Source of the DNA: Streptomyces phaeofaciens | Lineage (GTDB): Bacteria > Actinomycetota > Actinomycetes > Streptomycetales > Streptomycetaceae | Direction: 5' to 3' | Assembly: GCF_014648915.1 (NCBI RefSeq) | Contig: NZ_BMSA01000003.1 | Coordinates: 310,001 to 374,000 of the forward strand | Length of the DNA stretch: 64,000 bases | Part shown: positions 33,631 through 42,377 of the stretch, in pieces | Numbering within the stretch: the first letter of the stretch is position 1 | How the letters are laid out: each line of letters opens with the position of its first letter | Notes under the pieces: model-generated | Database searches by the model: none | What the model saw: the letters and a program-made list of their open reading frames with translations, nothing else | What the model was told of the DNA's origin: nothing | Made by a program: the position numbers and the translations under genes

Positions 33631-33870
33631 ATGACCGCTCCAACCGACACCCCGGGATCCGTCACCGCCGTCTACAAGGTGAGCGGCATGAGCTGCGGCC
33701 ACTGCGAGGGCGCGATCTCCGGCGAGATCTCCGAGCTGCCCGGCGTCAGCTCGGTCAAGGCCGTGGCCGCCACCGGTGAGGTCACCGTCGTCTCCACCGC
33801 CGAGCTGGACGAGACGGCCGTACGCGCCGCCGTCGACGAGGCCGGCTTCGAGCTGGTCGGCCGGGCCTGA
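33631..33870 (+). CDS. copZ: Copper chaperone CopZ (heavy-metal-associated domain)
   Basis: This 79-residue protein is a single HMA domain. The metal-binding motif GMSCGHC sits at about residues 18-24. It binds Cu(I) in the cytosol and passes it to CopA. The ATG at 33631 has GAGGAG upstream. It is under a CsoR-type operator and precedes copA by 91 bases, an interval carrying a hairpin that may set the ratio of the two products. Confidence 0.95.
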   Translation: MTAPTDTPGSVTAVYKVSGMSCGHCEGAISGEISELPGVSSVKAVAATGEVTVVSTAELDETAVRAAVDEAGFELVGRA

Positions 33871-33899
33871 GGCAGCCGCTTCCCCATCCGAGGCATCCA

Positions 33900-33942
33900 C
33901 CGGGCCGTACCGACCAGCTGATACTGGTTCCGTGCGGCCCGG
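33900..33942 (+). promoter_or_regulatory. Intercistronic stem-loop between copZ and copA
   Basis: CCGGGCCG (33900-33907) and CGGCCCGG (33935-33942) are perfect arms; inside them ACCAG and CTGGT form a second stem. It could partially terminate or protect the copZ message. Confidence 0.5.
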
Positions 33943-33961
33943 TCCGTTTCCTGGAGTACGC

Positions 33962-36211
33962 ATGACCAGTACCGCGACCGCCGCCGAGACCCCGATACCG
34001 ACGCCCGCCGCCGAGGTGGAGCTGCTCATCGGCGGGATGACCTGCGCCTCCTGCGCGGCCCGCGTCGAGAAGAAGCTCAACCGCATGGACGGCGTCACCG
34101 CCACGGTCAACTACGCCACCGAGAAGGCGCGGGTCAGCTACCCCGCCGGCATCGAGGTCGCCGACCTGATCGCCACCGTGGAGAAGACCGGGTACACGGC
34201 CGAGGAACCCGCGCCCGAACCCGCAGCACAGGACACCGAAGCCCCCCGGGACCCCGAACTGGCGGACCTGCGCCACCGGCTCCTGGTCTCCGTCCTGCTC
34301 GCCGCGCCCGTCGTCCTGCTCGCGATGATCCCCTCCCTCCAGTTCGACAACTGGCAGTGGCTCTCGCTGACGCTCGCCGCGCCCGTCGTCGTGTGGGGCG
34401 GCGGCCCGCTGCACCGGGCCGCGTGGACGAACCTGCGGCACGGCGCCGCCACCATGGACACCCTGGTCTCCGTCGGCACCCTGGCCGCGCTCGGCTGGTC
34501 GCTGTGGGCGCTGTTCTTCGGCGACGCGGGCATGCCCGGTATGCGGCACCCCTTCGAGCTGACCGTCTCGCGCGCCGACGGCGCCTCCACGATCTATCTG
34601 GAGGTCGCCGCGGGGGTCACCGCCTTCATCCTGCTCGGCCGCTATCTGGAGGCCCGCTCCAAGCGGCGCGCCGGGGCCGCCCTGCGGGCGCTGATGGAGC
34701 TGGGCGCGAAGGACGTCGCGGTCCTGCGGGACGGGGGCGAGGTGCGGATCCCCGTCGACCGGCTGGCGGTCGGGGACCGGTTCGTCGTACGGCCCGGGGA
34801 GAAGGTCGCCACCGACGGGACGGTCGTCGAGGGCGTGTCGGCCGTGGACGCGTCGATGCTCACCGGTGAGTCCGTGCCGGTGGACGTCGGCCCCGGCGAC
34901 ACCGTCACCGGCGCGACCGTGAACGCCGGCGGGCGGCTCGTCGTCGAGGCGACCCGGATCGGCGCCGACACCCGGCTCGCCCGGATGGCGCGGCTCGTGG
35001 AGGACGCGCAGAACGGCAAGGCGCAGGTGCAGCGGCTGGCCGACCGGATCGCCGGGATCTTCGTCCCGGTGGTGCTGCTGATCGCGGCCGCCACCTTCGG
35101 CGGCTGGCTGGGCGCGACCGGGGACACCGTCGCCGCGTTCACCGCGGCCGTCGCGGTCCTGATCATCGCCTGCCCGTGCGCCCTGGGGCTGGCCACGCCG
35201 ACCGCCCTCATGGTCGGCACCGGCCGCGGCGCCCAGCTCGGCATCCTCATCAAGGGCCCCGAGGTCCTGGAGTCCACCCGCCGGGTCGACACGGTCGTCC
35301 TGGACAAGACCGGAACCGTCACCACCGGCCGGATGACCCTCCAGGACGTGTACGCCGCCGAGGGCACCGACGAGCGGGAGCTGCTGCGGCTCGCGGGCGC
35401 CCTGGAGCACGCCTCCGAGCACCCGGTGGCCCGGGCGGTGGCCGCGGGCGCCGAGGAGCGGGTCGGGCGACTGCCGGCGGCCGAGCACTTCGAGAACGTG
35501 CCCGGACGGGGCGTACGCGGCCGCGTGGAGGGCCGCGAGGTGGCCGTGGGACGGCTCGCGGACCACACCGGCGCGCTCCCTGAGGAACTGGCCCGCGCCA
35601 AGGAGCAGGCGGAGCGGGACGGTCGTACGGCCGTCGTCGTCGGCTGGGACGGCCGGGCGCGCGGTGTGCTCGCGGTCGCCGACGCGGTCAAGGGGACCAG
35701 CGCCGAGGCCGTACGGGAGCTGCGCGCGCTGGGGCTCACGCCGGTGCTGCTGACCGGGGACAACCGGGCGGTCGCGGAGGCGGTGGCGCGCGCCGTCGGG
35801 ATCGACGAGGTGGTCGCCGAGGTGCTGCCGGAGGACAAGGTCGACGTGGTGCGGCGGCTCCAGGGCGAAGGCCGGGTGGTCGCCATGGTCGGCGACGGCG
35901 TGAACGACGCGGCCGCGCTGGCCGCCGCGGATCTGGGGCTCGCGATGGGCACCGGGACGGACGCGGCGATCGAGGCGAGCGATCTGACGCTGGTACGGGG
36001 GGATCTGCGGGTGGCCGCGGACGCCATCCGGCTGTCCCGGCGGACGCTGGCGACCATCAAGGGCAACCTCGTCTGGGCGTTCGGATACAACGTGGCCGCG
36101 CTGCCGCTGGCCGCGGCCGGGCTGCTCAACCCGATGATCGCGGGAGCGGCGATGGCCTTCTCGTCGGTGTTCGTCGTGACCAACAGCCTGCGGCTGCGGG
36201 CCTTCCGCTGA
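33962..36211 (+). CDS. copA: Copper-exporting P1B-type ATPase
   Basis: This 749-residue pump exports Cu(I). It has one N-terminal HMA domain with GMTCASC (about residues 26-32). The metal-selecting CPC motif is in [16 protein letters not shown] near 402-417. The phosphorylation motif DKTGTVT follows (about 443-449), then SEHPVARA in the nucleotide domain and [10 protein letters not shown] near 643-652. All P-type signatures are intact and the length is normal. The ATG at 33962 has CTGGAG upstream. It follows copZ and is probably induced by copper through the upstream CsoR-type site. Confidence 0.96.
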   Translation: MTSTATAAETPIPTPAAEVELLIGGMTCASCAARVEKKLNRMDGVTATVNYATEKARVSYPAGIEVADLIATVEKTGYTAEEPAPEPAAQDTEAPRDPELADLRHRLLVSVLLAAPVVLLAMIPSLQFDNWQWLSLTLAAPVVVWGGGPLHRAAWTNLRHGAATMDTLVSVGTLAALGWSLWALFFGDAGMPGMRHPFELTVSRADGASTIYLEVAAGVTAFILLGRYLEARSKRRAGAALRALMELGAKDVAVLRDGGEVRIPVDRLAVGDRFVVRPGEKVATDGTVVEGVSAVDASMLTGESVPVDVGPGDTVTGATVNAGGRLVVEATRIGADTRLARMARLVEDAQNGKAQVQRLADRIAGIFVPVVLLIAAATFGGWLGATGDTVAAFTAAVAVLIIACPCALGLATPTALMVGTGRGAQLGILIKGPEVLESTRRVDTVVLDKTGTVTTGRMTLQDVYAAEGTDERELLRLAGALEHASEHPVARAVAAGAEERVGRLPAAEHFENVPGRGVRGRVEGREVAVGRLADHTGALPEELARAKEQAERDGRTAVVVGWDGRARGVLAVADAVKGTSAEAVRELRALGLTPVLLTGDNRAVAEAVARAVGIDEVVAEVLPEDKVDVVRRLQGEGRVVAMVGDGVNDAAALAAADLGLAMGTGTDAAIEASDLTLVRGDLRVAADAIRLSRRTLATIKGNLVWAFGYNVAALPLAAAGLLNPMIAGAAMAFSSVFVVTNSLRLRAFR

Positions 36212-36256
36212 GACTCCGGGCCAGACCGGACCTTTAAGTCAGACCCCCTGGAGTCC

Positions 36257-36295
36257 TGCGCGAGCCTCACATAAGCTCTTCACAAGGCTCGCGCA
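36257..36295 (+). terminator. Terminator after copA
   Basis: TGCGCGAGCCT (36257-36267) and AGGCTCGCGCA (36285-36295) form a perfect 11-bp stem with a 17-base loop, 46 bases after the copA stop. Confidence 0.7.
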
Positions 36296-36662
36296 TCATC
36301 CTTACGCTGGGGCCTCGATCGCCGTATCCGGGCTCTTGCGCATCTAACGGACATATGCAAGAGACACAGATCACAGTGATGTGAACGTAACCACCGAAGG
36401 GGTTCGAAGGTCTAAGTTGACGATGTCGGAACGCGTCTTGGGGGGCGCAGACCGGCATCTGGGGATGTCTTGGGGGACTTCCTCAGAGATGCGTTGCCGG
36501 GGCACGTACACCGGGAAGCTTTGAGCGGCCCTCCCAGCGTGCGTTGTCCCGGCAGATCGCACACAGCGGTAGTACGGCGGGTTCTGCTCGTTGTGCTCAA
36601 CCGCGCGCACAACAATCGCTCGACAACCGCATATCGACACAGCGAATTCAGGCGCTGTCTTC

Positions 36663-36836
36663 ATGAACGCCCGGCCGGATCCCGTGGGGGGAATCCGCAC
36701 CGGGACATGGGAAGGCGCCCTGGTCGTCGGCCCGTGGGGGGACTGGCGTCAGGGCGCCTTCCGTTTGCCCCCGCTCACGAAGCGCTCGAGAAGCGCGCTC
36801 AGGAACCTTCCGGGAAGCCCTCTCCTGCGCACATGA
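36663..36836 (+). CDS. Doubtful small protein, 57 residues
   Basis: An ATG-led frame of 57 residues contains GGIRTGTWEGALVVGPWGDW, three Trp, and a basic C-terminal half. Third-position GC is about 80%, lower than in sure genes here. It ends two bases before a 14-bp bidirectional terminator, which argues that a transcript ends there, but no good ribosome-binding site precedes the ATG. An inverted repeat (36710-36722 and 36750-36762) lies within it, so the stretch may instead be a structured RNA. No family is recognised. Confidence 0.25.
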   Translation: MNARPDPVGGIRTGTWEGALVVGPWGDWRQGAFRLPPLTKRSRSALRNLPGSPLLRT

Positions 36837-36837
36837 G

Positions 36838-36878
36838 ACAGCCCTGTCCGGAGGATCGATCCGCCCGGACAGGGCTGT
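36838..36878. terminator. Strong bidirectional terminator downstream of citA
   Basis: ACAGCCCTGTCCGG (36838-36851) and CCGGACAGGGCTGT (36865-36878) are perfect 14-bp arms around a 13-base loop that is itself partly palindromic. It lies 59 bases beyond the citA stop. Confidence 0.85.
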
Positions 36879-36936
36879 GACTGGGGGCTGGCGGAGACGG
36901 GGCACCGGTCGGTCGGCACCCCCTCACCGTCAGGTG

Positions 36937-38235
36937 TCAGCGCTCCTCGACCGGCACGAAGTCGCGCTCGACCACGCCCGTGTAGATCTGGCGCGGGCGG
37001 CCGATGCGGGAGCCCGGCTCCTTGATCATCTCGTGCCACTGGGCGATCCAGCCCGGCAGCCGGCCGAGGGCGAAGAGGACCGTGAACATCTCGGTCGGGA
37101 AGCCCATGGCCCGGTAGATCAGGCCGGTGTAGAAGTCGACGTTCGGGTAGAGGTTGCGCGAGACGAAGTAGTCGTCGGAGAGCGCGTGCTCCTCCAGCTT
37201 CAGTGCGATGTCCAGCAGCTCGTCGGACTTGCCGAGGGCGGACAGCACGTCGTGCGCCGCGGCCTTGATGATCTTGGCGCGCGGGTCGAAGGACTTGTAC
37301 ACCCGGTGGCCGAAGCCCATCAGGCGGACGCCGTCCTCCTTGTTCTTCACCTTGCGGATGAAGGAGTCGACATCGCCGCCGTTGGCCTGGATGCCCTCGA
37401 GCATCTCCAGCACGGACTGGTTGGCGCCGCCGTGCAGCGGGCCCCACAGGGCGGAGATGCCGGCCGAGATCGACGCGAACATGTTCGCCTGGGACGAGCC
37501 GACCAGGCGGACCGTGGACGTCGAACAGTTCTGCTCGTGGTCCGCGTGCAGGATCAGCAGCTTGTCGAGCGCGGAGACGACGACCGGGTCGAGCTCGTAC
37601 TCCTGCGCCGGCACCGAGAACGTCATGCGCAGGAAGTTCTCGACGTAGCCGAGGTCGTTGCGCGGGTAGACGAACGGGTGGCCGATCGACTTCTTGTAGG
37701 CGTACGCCGCGATCGTCGGGAGCTTGGCGAGCAGCCGGATCGTCGAGAGGTTGCGCTGCTTCTCGTCGAACGGGTTGTGGCTGTCCTGGTAGAACGTGGA
37801 CAGCGCGGAGACGACCGACGACAGCATGGCCATCGGGTGGGCGTCACGCGGGAAGCCCCGGTAGAAGTTCTTGACGTCCTCGTGCAGCAGCGTGTGCTGG
37901 GTGATGTCGCTCTTGAAGACGGACAGCTCGTCCACGGTCGGCAGTTCGCCGTTGATGAGCAGGTAGGCGACCTCGAGGAAGGTCGACCGCTCGGCGAGCT
38001 GCTCGATCGGGTAGCCGCGGTACCGGAGAATGCCCTGTTCGCCGTCGAGGTAGGTGATGGCGGATTTATAGGCGGCGGTGTTGCCGTAGCCGCTGTCCAG
38101 GGTCACCAGACCGGTCTGGGCGCGGAGCTTCCCGATGTCGAAGCCCTTGTCGCCGACGGTGCTGTCGATCACCGGGTAGGTGTACTCGCCGTCGCCGAAC
38201 CGCAGTACTACAGCGTTGTTGGTGTGCTCGCTCAC
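36937..38235 (-). CDS. citA: Citrate synthase
   Basis: This 432-residue enzyme condenses oxaloacetate and acetyl-CoA at the entry of the TCA cycle. The type II citrate synthase family is clear: the NCSTSTVRLVGSSQANMFASISAGISALWGPLHGGANQ block with the first catalytic His, and GFGHRVYKSFDPRA with the second, are both intact. The GTG at 38235 is chosen because GAGGGA precedes it; an in-frame GTG four codons upstream has a weaker site. The gene is monocistronic. A 19-bp palindrome about 110 bases upstream of the start may be a regulator's site, and a strong hairpin ends the transcript. Confidence 0.97.
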   Translation of the reverse strand: MSEHTNNAVVLRFGDGEYTYPVIDSTVGDKGFDIGKLRAQTGLVTLDSGYGNTAAYKSAITYLDGEQGILRYRGYPIEQLAERSTFLEVAYLLINGELPTVDELSVFKSDITQHTLLHEDVKNFYRGFPRDAHPMAMLSSVVSALSTFYQDSHNPFDEKQRNLSTIRLLAKLPTIAAYAYKKSIGHPFVYPRNDLGYVENFLRMTFSVPAQEYELDPVVVSALDKLLILHADHEQNCSTSTVRLVGSSQANMFASISAGISALWGPLHGGANQSVLEMLEGIQANGGDVDSFIRKVKNKEDGVRLMGFGHRVYKSFDPRAKIIKAAAHDVLSALGKSDELLDIALKLEEHALSDDYFVSRNLYPNVDFYTGLIYRAMGFPTEMFTVLFALGRLPGWIAQWHEMIKEPGSRIGRPRQIYTGVVERDFVPVEER

Positions 38236-38343
38236 GTCATCCCTCACCGACGTTGTGCCTCTTCTTCGAGGTTGCCCTGACTGTCTCTACCATCCCCCAT
38301 TTGGCGCACGAGAGTGCACTCGGGGTCGACCATTGGGCTTATC

Positions 38344-38362
38344 GGCGGCACTGAGTGCCGCC
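38344..38362. promoter_or_regulatory. 19-bp palindrome upstream of citA
   Basis: GGCGGCACT-G-AGTGCCGCC is perfectly symmetric around one central base. It is about 110 bases upstream of the citA start and 116 bases past the recD2 stop, so it could be an operator or a compact terminator stem. Confidence 0.5.
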
Positions 38363-38477
38363 AACTTTCTCATCCTGCCGCCTTCGTCACGGTTGGGGAA
38401 GTGCTCTGTGACCTTCATGACTCATTTGATCGATCATTTTTTGCGACGGGCCCGGGGAACCCGCCGGACCGGTGCGG

Positions 38478-40730
38478 TCAGCGGCCCGCCAGCCGGAAGT
38501 CCAGGGCCGTGCAGCGGCGGCCCGCCGAGACCGTGCGCACCGCCTGACCGATCGCCTTGCGCGAACCCACGAGGACGACCAGCCGCTTGGCACGGGTGAC
38601 GGCCGTATACAGAAGGTTCCGCTGAAGCATCATCCATGCTCCCGTGGTGACGGGGATCACCACCGCGGGATATTCACTCCCCTGTGAACGGTGGATGGTC
38701 ACCGCGTAGGCATGGGCGAGTTCGTCCAGTTCGTCGAACTCGTACGGCACTTCCTCGTCCTCGTCCGTCAGCACGGTGAGGCGCTGGTCGACCGGATCGA
38801 GCGAAGTGACCACGCCCACGGTGCCGTTGAAGACGCCGTTCTCGCCCTTCTCGTAGTTGTTGCGAATCTGGGTGACCTTGTCGCCGACCCGGAAGACCCG
38901 GCCGCCGAACCGCTTCTCGGGCAGGTCGGGGCGGCCGGGTGTGATGGCCTGCTGGAGCAGCCCGTTGAGGGTGCCGGCGCCGGCCGGCCCGCGGTGCATG
39001 GGGGCGAGCACCTGGATGTCCCGCCGGGGGTCGAGGCCGAACCTGGCCGGAACACGACGGGCCGCCACGTCGACGGTGAGCCGGCCGGCCTCCTCCGTGT
39101 CGTCCTCGACGAAGAGGAAGAAGTCCTTCATGCCGTCGGTGACCGGATGCTGCCCGGCGTTGATCCGGTGCGCGTTCGTCACCACGCCGGACTGCTGGGC
39201 CTGGCGGAACACGCGCGTGAGACGCACGGCGGGAACGGGACCGCCCTCCGCGAGGAGGTCGCGCAGCACCTCGCCCGCGCCGACGCTGGGGAGCTGGTCG
39301 ACGTCCCCGACGAAGAGCAGGTGCGCGCCGGGCGGCACGGCCTTCACCAGCTTGTTGGCGAGCAGCAGGTCCAGCATCGACGCCTCGTCGACCACCACCA
39401 GGTCGGCGTCCAGCGGGCGGTCCCGGTCGTAGGCCGCGTCACCGCCGGGCTTCAGCTCCAGCAGGCGGTGGACGGTGGAGGCCTCGGCACCGGTCAGCTC
39501 GGCCAGGCGTTTGGCGGCGCGGCCGGTGGGCGCGGCCAGGACGACCTTGGCCTTCCTGGCGCGGGCCAGCTCCACGATCGAGCGCACGGTGAAGGACTTG
39601 CCGCAGCCGGGGCCGCCGGTGAGCACGGCGACCTTCTCGGTCAGCGCCAGCCGGACGGCGGCCTCCTGCTCGGGGGCGAGGTCGGTGCCGGTGCGCCGCT
39701 TCAGCCAGCCGAGCGCCTTGTCCCAGGCCACGTCACGGAAGGCCGGCATCCGGTCCTCCTCGGTGCGCAGCAGGCGCAGCACCTGGGCGGAGAGGGAGAG
39801 TTCGGCGCGGTGGAAGGGGACGAGGTAGATCGCGGTGACCTGCTCGCCGTGCTCCCCGGGCACCTTCTCCCGTACGACACCGGGCTCACCGGAGTCCTCG
39901 TCCGGCTCGGCCAGTTCGGCGAGGCACTCGATGACCAGGCCGGTGTCGACCTGGAGGAGTTTGACCGCGTCGGCGATCAGGCGCTCCTCGGGGAGGTAGC
40001 AGTGGCCCTGGTCGGCGGACTGGGACAGGGCGTACTGAAGGCCCGCCTTGACGCGCTCCGGGCTGTCGTGCGGGATGCCGACCGACTGGGCGATCTTGTC
40101 GGCGGTGAGGAAGCCGATGCCCCAGACGTCGGCGGCCAGCCGGTAGGGCTGGTTCTTCACGACGGAGATGGAGGCGTCGCCGTACTTCTTGTAGATGCGG
40201 ACGGCGATGGAGGTGGACACCTCGACGGTCTGGAGGAAAAGCATGACCTCCTTGATCGCCTTCTGTTCCTCCCAGGCGTCGGCGATCTTCTTCGTGCGCT
40301 TCGGGCCGAGGCCGGGCACCTCGACGAGGCGCTTCGGCTCCTCCTCGATGATCTTCAGGGTGTCCACGCCGAAGTGCTGGGTGATGCGGTCGGCGAAGAC
40401 CGGGCCGATGCCCTTGACCAGGCCGGATCCCAGGTAGCGGCGGATGCCCTGGACCGTGGCGGGCAGCACGGTCGTGTAGTTCTCCACGGTGAACTGCTTG
40501 CCGTACTGCGGGTGGGAGCCCCAGCGGCCCTCCATGCGCAGCGACTCGCCGACCTGGGCGCCGAGGAGCGCGCCCACGACCGTGAGGAGGTCGCCGGCGC
40601 CTCGGCCGGTGTCGACCCGGGCGACCGTGTAGCCGTTCTCCTCGTTCGCGTACGTGATGCGTTCCAGCACGCCTTCCACAGTGGCCGGTCGCCGCTCTCC
40701 CGCCGGGGAGGCCCCCGCCTGATCGGTCAT
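38478..40730 (-). CDS. recD2: RecD2-type ATP-dependent DNA helicase
   Basis: This 750-residue protein is a 5'-3' superfamily 1B helicase of the RecD2 type, which works outside RecBCD. The N-terminal third has the helix-hairpin-helix DNA-binding region (LGSGLVKGIGPVFADRI near residues 100-116, VPGLGPKRTKKI near 139-150). Motor motifs follow: Walker A TGGPGCGKS near 377-385, VVDEASMLD near 448-456, GDVDQLPSVGAG near 478-489 and the late AYAVTIHRSQGSEYP near 677-691. The ATG at 40730 replaces a longer frame that would add 156 unrelated residues. It probably functions in DNA repair. It is transcribed alone, away from citA. Confidence 0.92.
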   Translation of the reverse strand: MTDQAGASPAGERRPATVEGVLERITYANEENGYTVARVDTGRGAGDLLTVVGALLGAQVGESLRMEGRWGSHPQYGKQFTVENYTTVLPATVQGIRRYLGSGLVKGIGPVFADRITQHFGVDTLKIIEEEPKRLVEVPGLGPKRTKKIADAWEEQKAIKEVMLFLQTVEVSTSIAVRIYKKYGDASISVVKNQPYRLAADVWGIGFLTADKIAQSVGIPHDSPERVKAGLQYALSQSADQGHCYLPEERLIADAVKLLQVDTGLVIECLAELAEPDEDSGEPGVVREKVPGEHGEQVTAIYLVPFHRAELSLSAQVLRLLRTEEDRMPAFRDVAWDKALGWLKRRTGTDLAPEQEAAVRLALTEKVAVLTGGPGCGKSFTVRSIVELARARKAKVVLAAPTGRAAKRLAELTGAEASTVHRLLELKPGGDAAYDRDRPLDADLVVVDEASMLDLLLANKLVKAVPPGAHLLFVGDVDQLPSVGAGEVLRDLLAEGGPVPAVRLTRVFRQAQQSGVVTNAHRINAGQHPVTDGMKDFFLFVEDDTEEAGRLTVDVAARRVPARFGLDPRRDIQVLAPMHRGPAGAGTLNGLLQQAITPGRPDLPEKRFGGRVFRVGDKVTQIRNNYEKGENGVFNGTVGVVTSLDPVDQRLTVLTDEDEEVPYEFDELDELAHAYAVTIHRSQGSEYPAVVIPVTTGAWMMLQRNLLYTAVTRAKRLVVLVGSRKAIGQAVRTVSAGRRCTALDFRLAGR

Positions 40731-40745
40731 GATCCGACGGTACCG

Positions 40746-40784
40746 CCCGGCACCGACAGGGCGGCCCGCCCCGTCGGTGCCGGG
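40746..40784 (-). terminator. Terminator of the small secreted protein gene
   Basis: CCCGGCACCGAC (40746-40757) and GTCGGTGCCGGG (40773-40784) are perfect 12-bp arms with a 15-base loop, 9 bases after the stop of the upstream minus-strand gene and 16 bases before recD2. Confidence 0.8.
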
Positions 40785-40792
40785 AGCCCCGG

Positions 40793-41116
40793 TCAGACCT
40801 GGTCGAGAATCACGCAGGTGCCGACCACATAGCCGGTGACGCCGCTCCTGGTGACCTTCACCCAGCGCTTGCTGACGATGCCGCACTTCTCGTACGAGGA
40901 GGTGCCGTAGTAGTCGGCACAGGACGCCGACGCGCTCGAACCCTTGTTGATCTGGGCGAGGGCCGTACCGCCGGTGCTCGTCGTGGATCGAATGATCACG
41001 GTCTCGAGGGCCTTCGCCGTGCAGCTCGCCGCCGCGGCGGGGGTGGCGGCCACGAACGAGGTCCCGACCAGGGCGGCCGCCCCCATGGCCGCTCCGAGTA
41101 TCCGGCCTGCGCGCAT
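40793..41116 (-). CDS. Small secreted SH3-like protein
   Basis: This 107-residue protein has a signal peptide (MRAGRILGAAMGAAALVGTS, cleavage after AAA near residue 30). The mature 77 residues carry four cysteines and an SH3b-like pattern: VIIRSTTSTGGTALAQINKGSSASA followed by RWVKVTRSGVTGYVVGTCV. Bacterial SH3 domains of this kind bind cell-wall peptides. The ATG at 41116 has GGGGAG upstream. It is a single-gene unit ended by a 12-bp hairpin. The partner is unknown. Confidence 0.85.
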   Translation of the reverse strand: MRAGRILGAAMGAAALVGTSFVAATPAAAASCTAKALETVIIRSTTSTGGTALAQINKGSSASASCADYYGTSSYEKCGIVSKRWVKVTRSGVTGYVVGTCVILDQV

Positions 41117-41238
41117 ATCTGTCTCCCCTGTTCATTGGCGCGGGCATGTCACCCGCCCCGGACAGGGGGCAGCCTAGATCGCCCCCGAGGTTCATCACGA
41201 ATCGGTTTCAGCCATGCCGGAGTCTTGATTAACCTCCG

Positions 41239-41284
41239 TGTAATCGATTCCAATCCTTCCTACACGTCGATGTAATCGATTCCA
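41239..41284. promoter_or_regulatory. Two identical LacI-type operators before rbsR
   Basis: TGTAATCGATTCCA occurs twice, at 41239-41252 and 41271-41284, exactly 32 bases apart (about three helical turns). Each contains AATCGATT with the central CG usual in LacI-family sites. RbsR probably binds both and controls its own operon. Confidence 0.75.
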
Positions 41285-41324
41285 CGGCGTGGAGGAACCG
41301 AGTCCACAAGGAGGTGGAGCGGCG

Positions 41325-42377
41325 ATGGCGAGCATCAAGGACGTGGCCGCCGAGGCGGGGGTCTCCGTCGCCACGGTGTCGCGCGTCCTGAACGACCATC
41401 CGTCGGTCAGCGAGGACGCACGCACGCGCGTGCTGGCCGCCGTCGAGGCGCTGGGCTATCGCCCGAACGCCGTCGCCCGGTCCCTGCGCACCGACCAGAC
41501 CCGCACCCTCGGCCTGGTCATCAGCGACGTGATGAACCCTTACTTCACCGAGCTGGCCCGCTCCGTGGAGGAGGCGGCCCGTGCTCTCGGGTACAGCGTG
41601 ATCATCGGCAACGCCGACGAGCGGCCCGACCTCCAGGACCACCACGTACGGACCCTGCTGGACCGCCGGATCGACGGCCTCCTCGTCTCCCCCACCGACG
41701 GCGCCTCGCCGCTGATGCTGGACGCCGCGCGCGGGGGGACCCCGATGGTGTTCGTCGACCGGTGGATCCCGGGCGTCGACGTGCCGGTGGTCCGGGCGGA
41801 CGGCCAGGCCGCCGTACGCGACCTGGTGGCGCATCTGTACGGGCTAGGGCACCGGCGGCTCGCCATCATCGCGGGCCCGGCCGCCACCACCACCGGCAGC
41901 GAGCGCGTCGAGGCCTTCCGGGCCGCCCTGGCCGAGTACGGGCTCCCCCTCCCCGACGCCCATATCGGCCAGGGCGACTTCCAGGCGGAGAGCGGACGGC
42001 GGGTCACCGAGGGCTTCCTCGACCTGCCCGAGCCGCCCGAGGCCGTGTTCGCGGCCGACAACCTGATGGCCCTGGGCGCCCTGGACGCGATCCGCGCGCG
42101 CGGGCTGCGCGTTCCGGACGACATCGCGCTCGCCGCGTTCGACGACATCCCCTGGTTCGTGCACACCGATCCGCCGATCACGGCGATCGCCCAGCCGACC
42201 GGCGAGCTGGGCCGCGCCGCCGTCCGCGCGCTCGTCGACCGCATCGAGGGACGGCCCCCGCAGTCCGTCACCCTCCCCGCCCGTCTCGTCGTGCGCCGGT
42301 CGTGCGGCGAGAGCGCTCCCCCGGAGCAACCGGCCGCCTCGGAGCCGTCCCCCGCAACGAACAGGAGCCAGTCGTGA
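41325..42377 (+). CDS. rbsR: LacI-family ribose operon repressor
   Basis: This 350-residue repressor has a LacI helix-turn-helix at the N-terminus (MASIKDVAAEAGVSVATVSRVLNDHPSVSE), with a hinge around residues 47-60, then a periplasmic-binding-protein-like effector domain ending in VVRRSCG. The C-terminal 25 residues are a Pro/Ser-rich extension. The ATG at 41325 follows a very strong AAGGAGGTGG; a longer frame begins 36 bases upstream but lacks support. Two identical operator copies lie upstream. It is the first gene of the ribose operon and overlaps rbsA by four bases (GTGA). Confidence 0.92.
   Translation: MASIKDVAAEAGVSVATVSRVLNDHPSVSEDARTRVLAAVEALGYRPNAVARSLRTDQTRTLGLVISDVMNPYFTELARSVEEAARALGYSVIIGNADERPDLQDHHVRTLLDRRIDGLLVSPTDGASPLMLDAARGGTPMVFVDRWIPGVDVPVVRADGQAAVRDLVAHLYGLGHRRLAIIAGPAATTTGSERVEAFRAALAEYGLPLPDAHIGQGDFQAESGRRVTEGFLDLPEPPEAVFAADNLMALGALDAIRARGLRVPDDIALAAFDDIPWFVHTDPPITAIAQPTGELGRAAVRALVDRIEGRPPQSVTLPARLVVRRSCGESAPPEQPAASEPSPATNRSQS

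Larger units (their letters stand above)
36212..36936. other. 725-base gene-poor region between copA and citA
   Basis: GC content is visibly lower than in neighbouring genes from about 36220 to 36660. The region holds a copA terminator, several G-runs near 36440-36480, a doubtful small frame at 36663-36836, a 13-bp inverted repeat inside that frame and a strong bidirectional terminator. I recognise no known RNA or protein family in it. Confidence 0.6.

Noticed and set aside
36430..36490. Possible G-quadruplex from several G-runs
   Set aside because: Loops are long and irregular; at this GC content such runs are common and no functional context is visible.
36470..36880. A 136-residue plus-strand frame in the copA-citA gap
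   Set aside because: It is Arg/Pro-rich, lacks a ribosome-binding site and runs through the downstream terminator.
38691..40832. A 713-residue open frame on the plus strand
   Set aside because: It is antisense to RecD2, whose helicase motifs are unmistakable.
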